19,549 bases of DNA from Akkermansiaceae bacterium (GCA_023301335.1 JALZVA010000046.1:1-19549); one strand, 5' to 3'; counted from the stretch's first letter, positions 1-7,921 are shown. Numbers and translations: made by a program. Notes: generated by a model from the sequence alone, not told the origin.

Positions 1-119
1 GGCTCAATGCCCTGTTCCTCCCAAGTGAGGTAAATAGTCTTGATCCCTGAAAAGGCACTACCCCATAGTAGGGCGATGAAGAGCACCGCAACAGGGAGAA
101 ACCTCAGAGTGATAGTCAT
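1..119 (-). CDS. EamA/DMT-family transporter, N-terminal fragment (runs off left edge)
   Basis: The first 39 codons of a membrane protein are visible, beginning MTITLRFLPVAVLFIALLWG and continuing SAFSGIKTIYLTWEEQGIE. A short polar start, one hydrophobic helix and the W-G-S-A-F-x-G-x-K motif are typical of the first helix of EamA (drug/metabolite transporter superfamily) permeases, which export small metabolites through the inner membrane. Its ATG (119-117) overlaps the dxr stop codon (118-116) as ATGA, so translation is probably coupled. In many bacteria the gene after dxr encodes the RseP/site-2 protease. This fragment lacks an HExxH motif in the visible part and does not look like RseP. 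Substrate cannot be told from this fragment. Confidence 0.7.
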   Translation of the reverse strand, partial: MTITLRFLPVAVLFIALLWGSAFSGIKTIYLTWEEQGIE

Positions 120-1276
120 TTGATAATGATCTCTTTAGCGATACGGCGCGCATCCTCATCCGCAGCAATGAGGGCTTCCACGCTACTTGCATCTTGAGCA
201 GAGCAGGTAGCTAGGGTCTGTTCTACAGTTTCCCAAATAGAGGGGAAATCAATTTTGTTAGAGAGGAAGGCGTTCACAGCCACTTCATTGGCAGCGTTCA
301 TCACTGCGGGGGCAGTTCCACCGGCAGTGCCGGCTTGAATAGCAATGTTTAATGCGGGGAAATCATCAAAGCGTGGTGCTTCAAATTCGAGCTTCTGTAG
401 CTGACTAAAATCGATAGGCATTAAGCCTCCGGAGACTCGTCTTGGCCAAGTGATGGCGTATTGGATAGGGAAGCACATGTCTGTGCTATTCATCTGTGAG
501 AGGACGGAGCCATCCACATATTCTACCATCGAGTGAATGATGCTCTGTGGGTGCACGATGACATCAATCTTAGGCATCGGAATATCAAATAACCAACGCG
601 CTTCAATCATTTCTAGCCCCTTATTAAACAAGGTAGCAGAGTCGATAGAAATTTTCTGACCCATTTTCCAGGTCGGGTGCGCGAGAGCATCTTGGACAGT
701 GATATGCTTAAAATTAGTAGCAGGGAGCTTTCGAAAAGGACCCCCACTGGCAGTAAGTATAAGTCGGGAAATTTCAGGCTCTGGGCGACCATCTGCGAGG
801 CACTGAAAGATCGCATTATGCTCGCTGTCCACAGGGAGGATAGTGACCTGATGCTCACGTGCCTGTTGCATCACGAGCTCTCCCGCCATGACAAAAATTT
901 CTTTAGAGGCTATAGCGAGTGTTTTCTTTTGTTCAATCGCAGCTAATGTTGGCTTGAGCCCAGCAGTTCCAACGATGGCCACTAAGACCATATCTGCTTC
1001 TTCTAAGATAGCTAGCTCGATGAGCCCCTGCTCGCCCACGTAGATCGTAACATCACTAGGGAGCATTGAACGGAGTAGGGGAACTTTAGTCTTATCATAG
1101 ATACAGACGTGCTTTACCTTGAGATCGATAGCTTGTTGAGCGAGCTCTTCGGCACGTGATCCTCCTGCTAGGGCGATGATCTCAACTTCCTCTGGTAGGT
1201 GCTTAGCCACCTTTACTGTGCTACTTCCTACAGACCCAGTTGAGCCTAACAGAACTAATTTTTTAACGTGTGACAT
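116..1276 (-). CDS. dxr: 1-deoxy-D-xylulose 5-phosphate reductoisomerase
   Basis: Dxr/IspC converts 1-deoxy-D-xylulose 5-phosphate to 2-C-methyl-D-erythritol 4-phosphate with NADPH, the committed step of the MEP isoprenoid pathway, in the cytoplasm. The 386 residues are a normal length. The N-terminal dinucleotide-binding loop GSTGSVGSST is at residues 11-20, ASKE at 123-126, the metal ligands D150 and E152 lie in DSEHN, ASGGPF is at 176-181, the flexible lid TWKMGQKISID at about 202-212, E222 is the third metal ligand, and VHPQSIIHSMVEY follows. All expected active-site pieces are present. It lies 9 bp after cdsA, matching the common cdsA-dxr pairing, and overlaps the downstream transporter by 4 nt. 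No Shine-Dalgarno sequence is seen before the ATG. Confidence 0.98.
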   Translation of the reverse strand: MSHVKKLVLLGSTGSVGSSTVKVAKHLPEEVEIIALAGGSRAEELAQQAIDLKVKHVCIYDKTKVPLLRSMLPSDVTIYVGEQGLIELAILEEADMVLVAIVGTAGLKPTLAAIEQKKTLAIASKEIFVMAGELVMQQAREHQVTILPVDSEHNAIFQCLADGRPEPEISRLILTASGGPFRKLPATNFKHITVQDALAHPTWKMGQKISIDSATLFNKGLEMIEARWLFDIPMPKIDVIVHPQSIIHSMVEYVDGSVLSQMNSTDMCFPIQYAITWPRRVSGGLMPIDFSQLQKLEFEAPRFDDFPALNIAIQAGTAGGTAPAVMNAANEVAVNAFLSNKIDFPSIWETVEQTLATCSAQDASSVEALIAADEDARRIAKEIIIK

Positions 1277-1285
1277 AGCTGAGGT

Positions 1286-2197
1286 TTAGAAATGAGAAAC
1301 CCATCTGAGGTAAAAGTATACCACGGGTGCGGTGAAGCAAAGCGAATCAATCAGATCCAGAGCGCCACCTATACCTGGGAGAAATGAGCCTGAGTCTTTT
1401 ACCTTGAGACTCCGTTTGATCACGGACTCTGCTAGATCCCCGACGACGGCGAAGAGTGGGAGAATCAGCCCGAGAGTAATGACGTGGGTCCAGCTGTAGA
1501 GCATCGGAAGTTTCTCAGGGAGAAGCGCATAAAGTCCGCATGCTGAAGCAAGTGCGATCACCATAGCACCGACAAATCCTTCCCAAGTTTTCCCCGGAGA
1601 AATATGTGGAATCATTTTATGGGTTTTCATAAAAGTGCCACAGATAGTCCCTGTTAAATAAGCTCCCATGTCTGTGAACTTCGTAACAATGCAGACCCAT
1701 AGGACGAGCCAGGCACCGGGCACAGCGGATGTGATCATGCCCGTTGGGTCTAAGAATAGTAGCCTCGCCATGAAGCTAAACAAGAATGCCACATAGAGGA
1801 AGCCAACTAAGGTCGAGGCAACCTTCTTAAAGGGAATATCTTCTACAACCGCAGACTTTAGCTGGTAGATAAAACTAAAGAGGACCAGTCCTGCAATGAC
1901 CACTGAGTCGAGCTCATGTAAGAGGCTAAATGCACAGCTCCCTTGTGCAGCGAGTAGAATACAGGCAACCGCAAGGTAAGCGATGGAGACTCCTGTGCCC
2001 CAGATTCTATCTGAAGGGAAGAGGCCTTTTTTTGCCATGGTGAAGAACTCATTCACTGCTGCTGCTCCGAGAATGAAGATGAGTGCCACGAAGGCCCAAG
2101 GGTTTGCACTGATAAACACACCAGTCACTGCTGCCCATAAGACGAGAGTGCTGATCAGTCTGCTAAGGAAAACTTGTCCTTTGGATTTTTCTGACAT
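1286..2197 (-). CDS. cdsA: Phosphatidate cytidylyltransferase (CDP-diglyceride synthase)
   Basis: CdsA makes CDP-diacylglycerol from CTP and phosphatidic acid in the inner membrane, feeding all phospholipid head-group branches. The protein is highly hydrophobic with about eight membrane segments. Its C-terminal family signature is SVIKRSLKVKDSGSFLPGIGG followed by ALDLIDSL. The usual PGHGGxxDRxDS is changed at the His and Arg; I recall similar PGxGGxLDxxDS forms in PVC-group and related bacteria, so this is probably natural. I place the start at the ATG at 2197 (MSEKSKGQVFLSRLI, 303 aa). An in-frame TTG at 2242 would add 15 residues, MRCQNLTSKLSYAIS, that look non-conserved. It sits between lysR (54 bp upstream) and dxr (9 bp downstream). 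Confidence 0.95.
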   Translation of the reverse strand: MSEKSKGQVFLSRLISTLVLWAAVTGVFISANPWAFVALIFILGAAAVNEFFTMAKKGLFPSDRIWGTGVSIAYLAVACILLAAQGSCAFSLLHELDSVVIAGLVLFSFIYQLKSAVVEDIPFKKVASTLVGFLYVAFLFSFMARLLFLDPTGMITSAVPGAWLVLWVCIVTKFTDMGAYLTGTICGTFMKTHKMIPHISPGKTWEGFVGAMVIALASACGLYALLPEKLPMLYSWTHVITLGLILPLFAVVGDLAESVIKRSLKVKDSGSFLPGIGGALDLIDSLCFTAPVVYFYLRWVSHF

Positions 2198-2251
2198 CGA
2201 GATGGCGTATGAAAGCTTGCTCGTAAGGTTTTGGCAACGCAAAAGACGGGT

Positions 2252-3151
2252 TTAGCCAAGCTCACAAAGTGCTTTTGCCTTGGATTTAACAGCTTGAAGA
2301 AAAGTTGCAGCGAGAGGTTTAGGCCTTCCTTGGTAAATAGCAGCAATCACCACAGGCGGCACTTTGGGTAAGGGGATGAGCTTGAGCCCGGGGTCGAGCT
2401 CAGCTCCAGGTATTTTCACCCCGATACCAGCTCCGAAGCCCATGTTGACATATTGCTTGATCAGTTCGATGGAGTTCACCTCAATGCTCACTGGCCAGAG
2501 CACCTCTTGCTCGGTAAGAGATTTGTCAAAAATTTGACTAATCGCCTCATGCTCAGGGAGACCAATAAGAGGTTTATCAATAATATAGCCTTTGCCTTCG
2601 GTGTTTTCTTCTAATAACTCTTCAAAACTGGAGACCTCCCAGTCATGAGGGACGTAGAGCACAGTATCAAGATTAAGGAGCTCATCAGCAGTGACTCCAC
2701 CAGTGAGATGACCATGTAAAACGGTGATAGCGATGTCAATTTGCTGACTGGTGACACAGTTATGGACATCTGAAGGTTCGATCTCTTTTAAGGTGAGGCG
2801 GAGGTTTGAGACAGAGTTTTGTAAAGATCCAAGAAGTTGTGGAATGTGGTTTCTCATCACTGCTGCGGATGCCGCTATCCTTAGATGCTTGCTTTCCTCT
2901 CCTTTTAATTTTTCTTCGACGGATTTGAGCTTGGAAAAAAATGGGTAGATAAAGTCGTAGAGATCCTCTCCCGCAGGAGTGAGGGAAAATGGTCTTCTGT
3001 TGAAGAGCTTCACTCCTAGGCTTTCCTCTAGTTGAAGGATTTGACCACTTACTGCAGGTTGTTGAATACCATAGGGCATTTTACGGACAGCGGCAGTGAT
3101 GCCTTCGTACTTTGCGACAAAGTAGAAGAGCTCTAGGTGGTGCACATTCAT
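2252..3151 (-). CDS. LysR-family transcriptional regulator
   Basis: This is a 299-residue LysR-type regulator. The N-terminal winged helix-turn-helix covers residues 1-62 (HLELFYFVAKYEGITAAVRK, then the recognition helix QQPAVSGQILQLEESLGVKL and RRPFSLTPAGEDL). A periplasmic-binding-protein-like effector domain follows from about residue 90 (LRIAASAAVMRNHIPQLLGS). The inserted MPYGIQQPAVSGQ wording is one I associate with verrucomicrobial LysR proteins. It is the first gene of the minus-strand run lysR-cdsA-dxr-transporter and may be co-transcribed with it; whether it controls those genes or a distant target cannot be read from the sequence. A probable promoter and a palindrome lie directly upstream, suggesting autoregulation. 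The effector is unknown. Confidence 0.93.
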   Translation of the reverse strand: MNVHHLELFYFVAKYEGITAAVRKMPYGIQQPAVSGQILQLEESLGVKLFNRRPFSLTPAGEDLYDFIYPFFSKLKSVEEKLKGEESKHLRIAASAAVMRNHIPQLLGSLQNSVSNLRLTLKEIEPSDVHNCVTSQQIDIAITVLHGHLTGGVTADELLNLDTVLYVPHDWEVSSFEELLEENTEGKGYIIDKPLIGLPEHEAISQIFDKSLTEQEVLWPVSIEVNSIELIKQYVNMGFGAGIGVKIPGAELDPGLKLIPLPKVPPVVIAAIYQGRPKPLAATFLQAVKSKAKALCELG

Positions 3152-3157
3152 GATTCG

Positions 3158-3188
3158 ATGATAATGGGCAAATTATCAATTCAGTCAA
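3158..3188 (-). promoter_or_regulatory. Probable lysR promoter with overlapping palindromic operator
   Basis: On the minus strand TTGACT (3188-3183) is followed 19 nt later by TATCAT (3163-3158), or 18 nt later by TTATCA, resembling a sigma-70-type promoter. The spacing to the ATG at 3151 is so short that the transcript may be leaderless or nearly so. A perfect inverted repeat GATAAT-N6-ATTATC at 3160-3177 overlaps the -10 box and part of the spacer, where a repressor such as LysR itself would block initiation. Sequence pattern only. Confidence 0.45.
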
Positions 3189-3241
3189 TGATGTAGAGCG
3201 ATGGACTTACGATAAAGTATCCGTAAAAACTCTAAAAATGA

Positions 3242-4220
3242 GTGATTTTTAGCGGTAAAAAGAAAGAAAAAAAGAGCACGATTCTCTTTTATGGAAATTC
3301 AATGATTGAGCGCTTACTTAAATATCGGGAGCTAGAGGCTCGCCTTCAAATTGCGGAAAAAAAAGAATTCTAATGGGAGTTTACACATTCGTAGCTTTGC
3401 TTGGACAGGGGATGAAGTGGGATACAGGATCATGCTAGAAGGTTATGCCAAGCATATGAAAAAGCTGGTCGAAAAATGGTCCGCAGGAACGCTTGTTCTC
3501 GACTATGGTTTTTATGAATCGTTAGGAGGAGAGAAAGGCTTAGAGAGTTTCAAGGAACAATACAGAACACATCTTTCACAGCTGGAGCATACACATCCGG
3601 GAGCAAAGGTCGTCATGCTTTCTCCTATTGTTAGTGAGGATGTTTCTGCTGAGCGGAATGCAGATCTCCAGCTTTACACGAACGCCATCGAGAAATTAGC
3701 GAAAGAGTTTAACGCTCAGTATATCGACATTTTCACCCCTATTAAAAAAGCCTACGCGGCTTCTGAACCGAAGCTTACCGATAGAGAAATCTATTTAAAC
3801 AAGGCGGGGAATAGCCTTGTGGCCAAAGTGATTGCCGAGAAAATAGCAGGAGCTGGTTCCCCATCCCCTGAGAACCTGTATGAAGTTGCACTTGCCGCCG
3901 CGGCGAAGCATCTGAGAGTTGCAGAAATCGTGTGTCCCCAAAATACGGTAGTTTATTTCGGCATTCGTGAACGCAAAGATGAGTATAGGAAGGAGGTGTC
4001 ACGTTATCACAAAATGGTCGAACTCACTGTCGCCAAAGATTATGAAGTTAACCTCGTCGCTTCTGAGGAAGATTTTCCTGAACTACGCAACCCTGTGCAG
4101 ATAGCCTTTGATGCAAAAGGGCGACTCTGGGTAGTGACCATGCCTTCATTCCCTCACACGGTCCCTGGGCTCACCCTTCCTGATAAAATTCTTATCTTGG
4201 AAGATACGGATAAAGAGTAA
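3242..4220 (+). pseudogene. Remnant of PVC-type SGNH hydrolase / TIGR02604 membrane-bound dehydrogenase fusion, frameshifted and truncated
   Basis: Two adjacent frames encode pieces of one family. Frame one (3242-3370) reads SGKKKEKKSTILFYGNSMIE then RLLKYRELEARLQIAEKKEF and stops; FYGNS corresponds to SGNH block I. Frame two (3351-4220, TTG-initiated if expressed alone, 289 codons) continues with IRSFAWTGDEVGYR, the middle of the SGNH domain, then YLNKAGN, where the usual catalytic His is Tyr. From about residue 225 it reads LTVAKDYEVNLVASEEDFPE, LRNPVQIAFDAKGRLWVVTM and PDKILILEDTD, the start of the TIGR02604 beta-propeller dehydrogenase domain. Family members, as I recall, run to roughly 1000 residues with a cytochrome-like C-terminus; this one stops at once after EDTD. 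Removing one base from the A8 run at 3357-3364 joins the frames. No signal peptide remains. Probably decayed, though slippage at A8 could join the N-terminal parts. Confidence 0.75.
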
Positions 4221-4311
4221 CGAAAAGGACGGTGAAAAAAGTGATTTTTTAGCAGTTTTAATCTATTTTATAGAGGTTTAAACTGTAGCTTCTACAATTT
4301 GGTGTTGTAAA

Positions 4312-4338
4312 TTTAGCACCTAAAAAAAGAGGTCACTA
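4312..4338 (+). promoter_or_regulatory. Weak CIRCE-like element upstream of htpG
   Basis: The sequence begins TTAGCACCT and ends GGTCACTAA, and is 27 nt overall, the same length as the HrcA operator CIRCE (TTAGCACTC-N9-GAGTGCTAA). The left half matches CIRCE at 7 of 9 positions, the right half at only 5 of 9. It lies just before a terminator-like hairpin and about 105 bp before htpG, a heat-shock gene. A degenerate operator or chance are both possible. Confidence 0.25.
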
Positions 4339-4363
4339 ACGACTGTGGATACCAGTCGTTTTT
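4338..4363 (+). terminator. Intrinsic terminator between the SGNH remnant and htpG
   Basis: AACGACTG (4338-4345) pairs perfectly with CAGTCGTT (4353-4360) around a 7-nt loop, and the stem runs into a T tract ending at 4363. It would stop transcription entering htpG from the degraded gene. It could also act as an attenuator if a promoter lies upstream in the A/T-rich 4221-4337 region. Confidence 0.7.
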
Positions 4364-4442
4364 CTTTCCTGAAATACCTAAATAGAGGCTTGCCCTATGG
4401 AAAGACTTGGGTATTTTGGCGATTCTAAATTAAATACTATCT

Positions 4443-6284
4443 ATGACGAAAGAAACTCAGCATCAACATGGCTTCCAGGCAGAAGTGAAGCAACTTTTGG
4501 ATATTGTAATTCATTCACTGTATACTGATAAGGAAATATTCGTTCGCGAGCTCGTATCGAATGCCGCAGATGCACTGGAAAAGCTCCGCTTGAAGCAGCT
4601 TACCGAAAATGAAATTTATCAGGGAGACCTCCCGCTGGAGATCACTATCACCACCGACGAAGAGGCAAAAACACTCACTATTTCAGACCATGGGATAGGA
4701 ATGACACGTGAGGAACTCGCGGAGAATTTAGGAACGATCGCTCACTCAGGGACGAAGTCTTTTCTTGAAGGACTAAAGGAAAAAGGGGAGACGAATGCGG
4801 ATGTGATTGGTCAGTTTGGGGTAGGATTCTACTCAGCCTTCATGGCCGCTGAAACGGTGGACGTTTACACCCATTCTTGGGAAAACTCTGCAGAATCCTT
4901 AAAGTGGAGCTCAGACGGCACCACTGGATACTCTATTGATGATGCTGAAGATGCACAGCGTGGCTCAAAAATGGTCATGCACCTCAAAGAAGGGATGGAA
5001 GAGTTCAGCCAAGAGGCAACCATTAAGGCGATCTTAGAGAAATACTCAAACTTCGTCTCCTTCCCAGTGAAGCTTAATGGAGAGTTAATCAATAAGGTGG
5101 ATGCAGTTTGGTTGAAGTCGAAATCAGACGTGACAGAGGAGGAGTATAATGAATTTTATAAGTTTGTAGCTCACGCCTGGGATGAGCCTCGCTACACGAT
5201 GCACTTCAGTGCGGATGCGCCATTAGCGATCAATGCGCTACTGTTTGTTCCTAATGAAAACCAAGAGCAATTCGGGATGGGACAGATGGAAGCTGGCGTT
5301 TCCTTGTATTGCCGTAAGGTATTGATCGATGCAAAGCCAGAGAAGTTACTTCCTGAGTGGTTAAGATTCCTTAAAGGGGTCATCGATTCCGCAGACTTGC
5401 CGCTCAATATTTCCCGTGAATCCATGCAGGATAGTGCGTTGATTCAGAAGCTCAATAAACTCATCACCAAGCGCTTTCTTAAATTCTTAGAAAAAGAAGC
5501 CAAGGACAGCCCTGAGAAGTATGAAGAGTTCTATGCGAAATTTGGACGTTTCCTTAAAGAAGGGGTAGCCACGAGTTTTGAGCATCAAGCACAGCTTGCA
5601 GGGCTCTTAAGAATGGAAACGTCGATGACCGAAAATGGAAAGTTCTCATCCTTTGCAGAATATATCGATCGTGCTCCTGAAGACCAGGAAGCTATCTATT
5701 ACCTGATAGGTGCCTCAAGAGAGATTATCGAAAATGGCCCGTACCTTGAAGCCTTTAAAAAGAGAGGTATAGAGGTTGCCTACTTCATGGATGGAGTAGA
5801 TCAGTATGTGCTCGACTCAATGCCTGAGTATAAAGGTAAAAAGCTAATCTGTGCTGACCGTGCGGACATCGAACTAGAAGACGTAGATACAGAGGGAGAA
5901 GCTCTTGAAGCGGATAAACTAGAGAAGCTCTCGGCATTTATGGCGGAAAACTTAGGAGACAGAGTTGAAAAAGTCGAAGCCGGTAAACGCCTCGTCAATT
6001 CTCCAGTTGCCGCCTTAGCGCCAGCCGATGCGCCAAACGCTCAAATGCGCTCAATGATGAAGGCGATGGGACAGGAAGTGCCTGAGGCTAAGATTATTCT
6101 CGAAGTTAACCCGCGCCACGAAGTGATTAAAAATCTTTCCGCTATGCAGAGCAGTAATGAAGAATTAGCGAAGCTTGTAACCGAGCAGCTCGCTGATAAT
6201 GCAATGCTTGCCGCTGGTCTTTTGGATAACCCACAAGGAATGGTGAACCGACTTCATGACATTCTAGCGAAGGTTACGAACTAG
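4443..6284 (+). CDS. htpG: Molecular chaperone HtpG (bacterial Hsp90)
   Basis: HtpG is the cytosolic ATP-dependent Hsp90 dimer that remodels client proteins with DnaK. At 613 residues it is close to the usual length. The N-terminal GHKL ATPase shows RELVSNAADALEKLR (residues 35-49, catalytic Glu 36, Mg-binding Asn 40), SDHGIGMT (81-88, nucleotide-contacting Asp 82), the lid motif GTIAHSGTKSF (97-107) and the glycine loop IGQFGVGFYSAF (122-133). The middle domain includes LPLNISRESMQDS, whose Arg contacts ATP gamma-phosphate in the family. A C-terminal dimerisation region follows without the eukaryotic MEEVD tail, as expected. It appears monocistronic, between two hairpins. No Shine-Dalgarno sequence precedes the ATG (AAATTAAATACTATCT leader). 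Confidence 0.98.
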   Translation: MTKETQHQHGFQAEVKQLLDIVIHSLYTDKEIFVRELVSNAADALEKLRLKQLTENEIYQGDLPLEITITTDEEAKTLTISDHGIGMTREELAENLGTIAHSGTKSFLEGLKEKGETNADVIGQFGVGFYSAFMAAETVDVYTHSWENSAESLKWSSDGTTGYSIDDAEDAQRGSKMVMHLKEGMEEFSQEATIKAILEKYSNFVSFPVKLNGELINKVDAVWLKSKSDVTEEEYNEFYKFVAHAWDEPRYTMHFSADAPLAINALLFVPNENQEQFGMGQMEAGVSLYCRKVLIDAKPEKLLPEWLRFLKGVIDSADLPLNISRESMQDSALIQKLNKLITKRFLKFLEKEAKDSPEKYEEFYAKFGRFLKEGVATSFEHQAQLAGLLRMETSMTENGKFSSFAEYIDRAPEDQEAIYYLIGASREIIENGPYLEAFKKRGIEVAYFMDGVDQYVLDSMPEYKGKKLICADRADIELEDVDTEGEALEADKLEKLSAFMAENLGDRVEKVEAGKRLVNSPVAALAPADAPNAQMRSMMKAMGQEVPEAKIILEVNPRHEVIKNLSAMQSSNEELAKLVTEQLADNAMLAAGLLDNPQGMVNRLHDILAKVTN

Positions 6285-6288
6285 AATT

Positions 6289-6319
6289 AAAAATCTTAGT
6301 ATAAAAAAGAAGATTTTTT
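6289..6319 (+). terminator. A/T-rich terminator after htpG
   Basis: AAAAATCTT (6289-6297) pairs with AAGATTTTT (6310-6318), with a 12-nt loop, ending in a six-T run. It is weak in GC but placed right after the htpG stop codon. Confidence 0.55.
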
Positions 6320-6383
6320 GTAATGCTGTCTTGCCAAATCGTTAGTAGATGACAATTTAGTAGCATACATACACGTTAAATTG

Positions 6384-6415
6384 TGTGAAATAAGGGAGAG
6401 CTCCTAGTTTTCACA
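6384..6415 (+). promoter_or_regulatory. Hairpin directly before the TPR gene start region
   Basis: TGTGAAA (6384-6390) is perfectly complementary to TTTCACA (6409-6415), and inside lies GGAGAGCTCC, which can form a small inner stem. The arm ends one base before an ATG at 6417. In DNA it may be an operator; in RNA it would sequester the only GGGAG stretch in the leader. No assigned function. Confidence 0.4.
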
Positions 6416-6426
6416 TATGTCCATAT

Positions 6427-7881
6427 TTGGATGAAATTAAATATAAGTTAAAACGCATTAGAATGGTTCAGAAAATTGAAGAGATCAAGGATACGGGGTT
6501 ATCCCAAAAAATGAAGGGCTTTTGGCTCAGAGCTTTGAGTGCTCTTGAATTAGATAACCATGAGTACGCTGTGAGCTTAAGCCATGCTATTCTTAAAGAG
6601 TTTCCTGGGTTTGTAGATGCTCGGAAGCTTGCACGAAAATGTGCAGCCTTTGAAGGCGGGATTGAAAAGTCTAAAAAAACAGGAGGAATGACAGCATTCC
6701 TAAGTTCGGGCGGAGGATTCTCAACTTCTAAGATACGTTCTGCAGTGAAAGGGAATGAGCCTGAATCGGCCTTACCAATGCTAGAGGTTGAATTAGCTAA
6801 GGATCCATTTGCTCCACAGTTGAACGACCTTTTGTTTGACGCATCGATGAAGCTCAACATGCTGGATACAGCTAGTTTTGCTCTTGAGACAGTGAGAAAA
6901 GGGGCTCCTTCAAACACTAACCTTCTTCATAAGCTTGCTGACCATTACTTAGCTAGAGATCTGCCTCAAAAGGCTGTAGAAGTCTATAATGATATCGTCA
7001 TGAGAGACCCTACAGATATGGAAGCTCAAAAGGGGAGTAAAGATGCTGCTGCTAGAGCGTCTATGCTGAAAGGCAAATCCGATGAAAAAGAAGAATATAA
7101 ACTTCAGCGTAAAGATGAGGAGGAAACCGTAGAGCTTCAGCAGGATGAAATCCAGGGAATGACACGTGAGCAGCTCAGAAATCGCCTCGCAAACCTGATG
7201 GATGACTATTCTGAAAATCAGAATGATATTGAGACGGTAAAGAAAATTGCCAATCTTTATGAAGAAATGGGCTACGCCCCAGATGCTCACGTATTTTACT
7301 CATGGGCATATGAACTCTCTGAGAATGATATTTCGTTGAAAAATAAAGCCACTATGATGGCTAAAAAAATAGAAGATGAAGAATTCCGGAGTGTAGAACG
7401 TGAACTTAAGGCAAATCCTGATGACCCAGAAGTGGTTGCAAGGTATGAAGAAGCTAAAAGTAAGCGCCTTGAAAAAAGAGTTAAAGATGCAAAAACTCGC
7501 GTGGATGCAAATCCTACAGACCCTTCTCTTAGATATGACCTGGGCTACGCGTATTACGAAAAAGAAGAATACTCAGAAGCTATTCCTCACCTTCAGCAAG
7601 CCGCGAGAAATCCTCATGTGCGCACACGTTCGTTACTACTCCTTGCACAAACTTTTAAAGCTAAAGGGATGTTTGATTTAGGAATCAAACAACTCAATGA
7701 CGCCTTGGAAGATATGCATACAATGGATGATATGAAAAAGCAGGTGCTCTATGAAAAAGGAATGATTCACGCAGTAATGGAGGATAAAGAAAATGCCTTA
7801 GGAGCATTTAAGGAAATCTATGAAACGGATTATGGCTATAAGGATGTAGCCAAGCGGGTGGAATCAGCCTACACTAGTTAA
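6427..7881 (+). CDS. Tetratricopeptide-repeat protein
   Basis: A 484-residue cytosolic-looking protein without signal peptide or membrane segment. TPR-type helix pairs are visible around residues 160-215 (LLHKLADHYLARDLPQKAVE, VYNDIVMRDP), 265-310 (ANLYEEMGYAPDAHVFYSWA) and 368-450 (LRYDLGYAYYEKEEYSEAIP, then HLQQAARNPH and ALGAFKEIYE). Residues 215-260 are very acidic and basic (KSDEKEEYKLQRKDEEETVE) and probably form a coiled coil. TPR arrays mediate protein-protein contact; the partner is unknown. The start is uncertain: this frame opens with TTG at 6427, and the first in-frame ATG is 6463 (MVQKIEE). An ATG at 6417 in another frame would give MSIFDEIKYKLK if one G were absent from the TTTGG at 6426-6430. 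Transcribed alone, with its own terminator. Confidence 0.85.
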   Translation: MDEIKYKLKRIRMVQKIEEIKDTGLSQKMKGFWLRALSALELDNHEYAVSLSHAILKEFPGFVDARKLARKCAAFEGGIEKSKKTGGMTAFLSSGGGFSTSKIRSAVKGNEPESALPMLEVELAKDPFAPQLNDLLFDASMKLNMLDTASFALETVRKGAPSNTNLLHKLADHYLARDLPQKAVEVYNDIVMRDPTDMEAQKGSKDAAARASMLKGKSDEKEEYKLQRKDEEETVELQQDEIQGMTREQLRNRLANLMDDYSENQNDIETVKKIANLYEEMGYAPDAHVFYSWAYELSENDISLKNKATMMAKKIEDEEFRSVERELKANPDDPEVVARYEEAKSKRLEKRVKDAKTRVDANPTDPSLRYDLGYAYYEKEEYSEAIPHLQQAARNPHVRTRSLLLLAQTFKAKGMFDLGIKQLNDALEDMHTMDDMKKQVLYEKGMIHAVMEDKENALGAFKEIYETDYGYKDVAKRVESAYTS

Positions 7882-7921
7882 ACCATTCTTATTTTCTTAA
7901 TTGAAAATAAATTTAAAAAAG

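Noticed and set aside
6468..6917. Minus-strand frame of 149 codons opposite the TPR gene
   Set aside because: Antisense shadow with biased composition; the TPR protein on the other strand has clear repeats.
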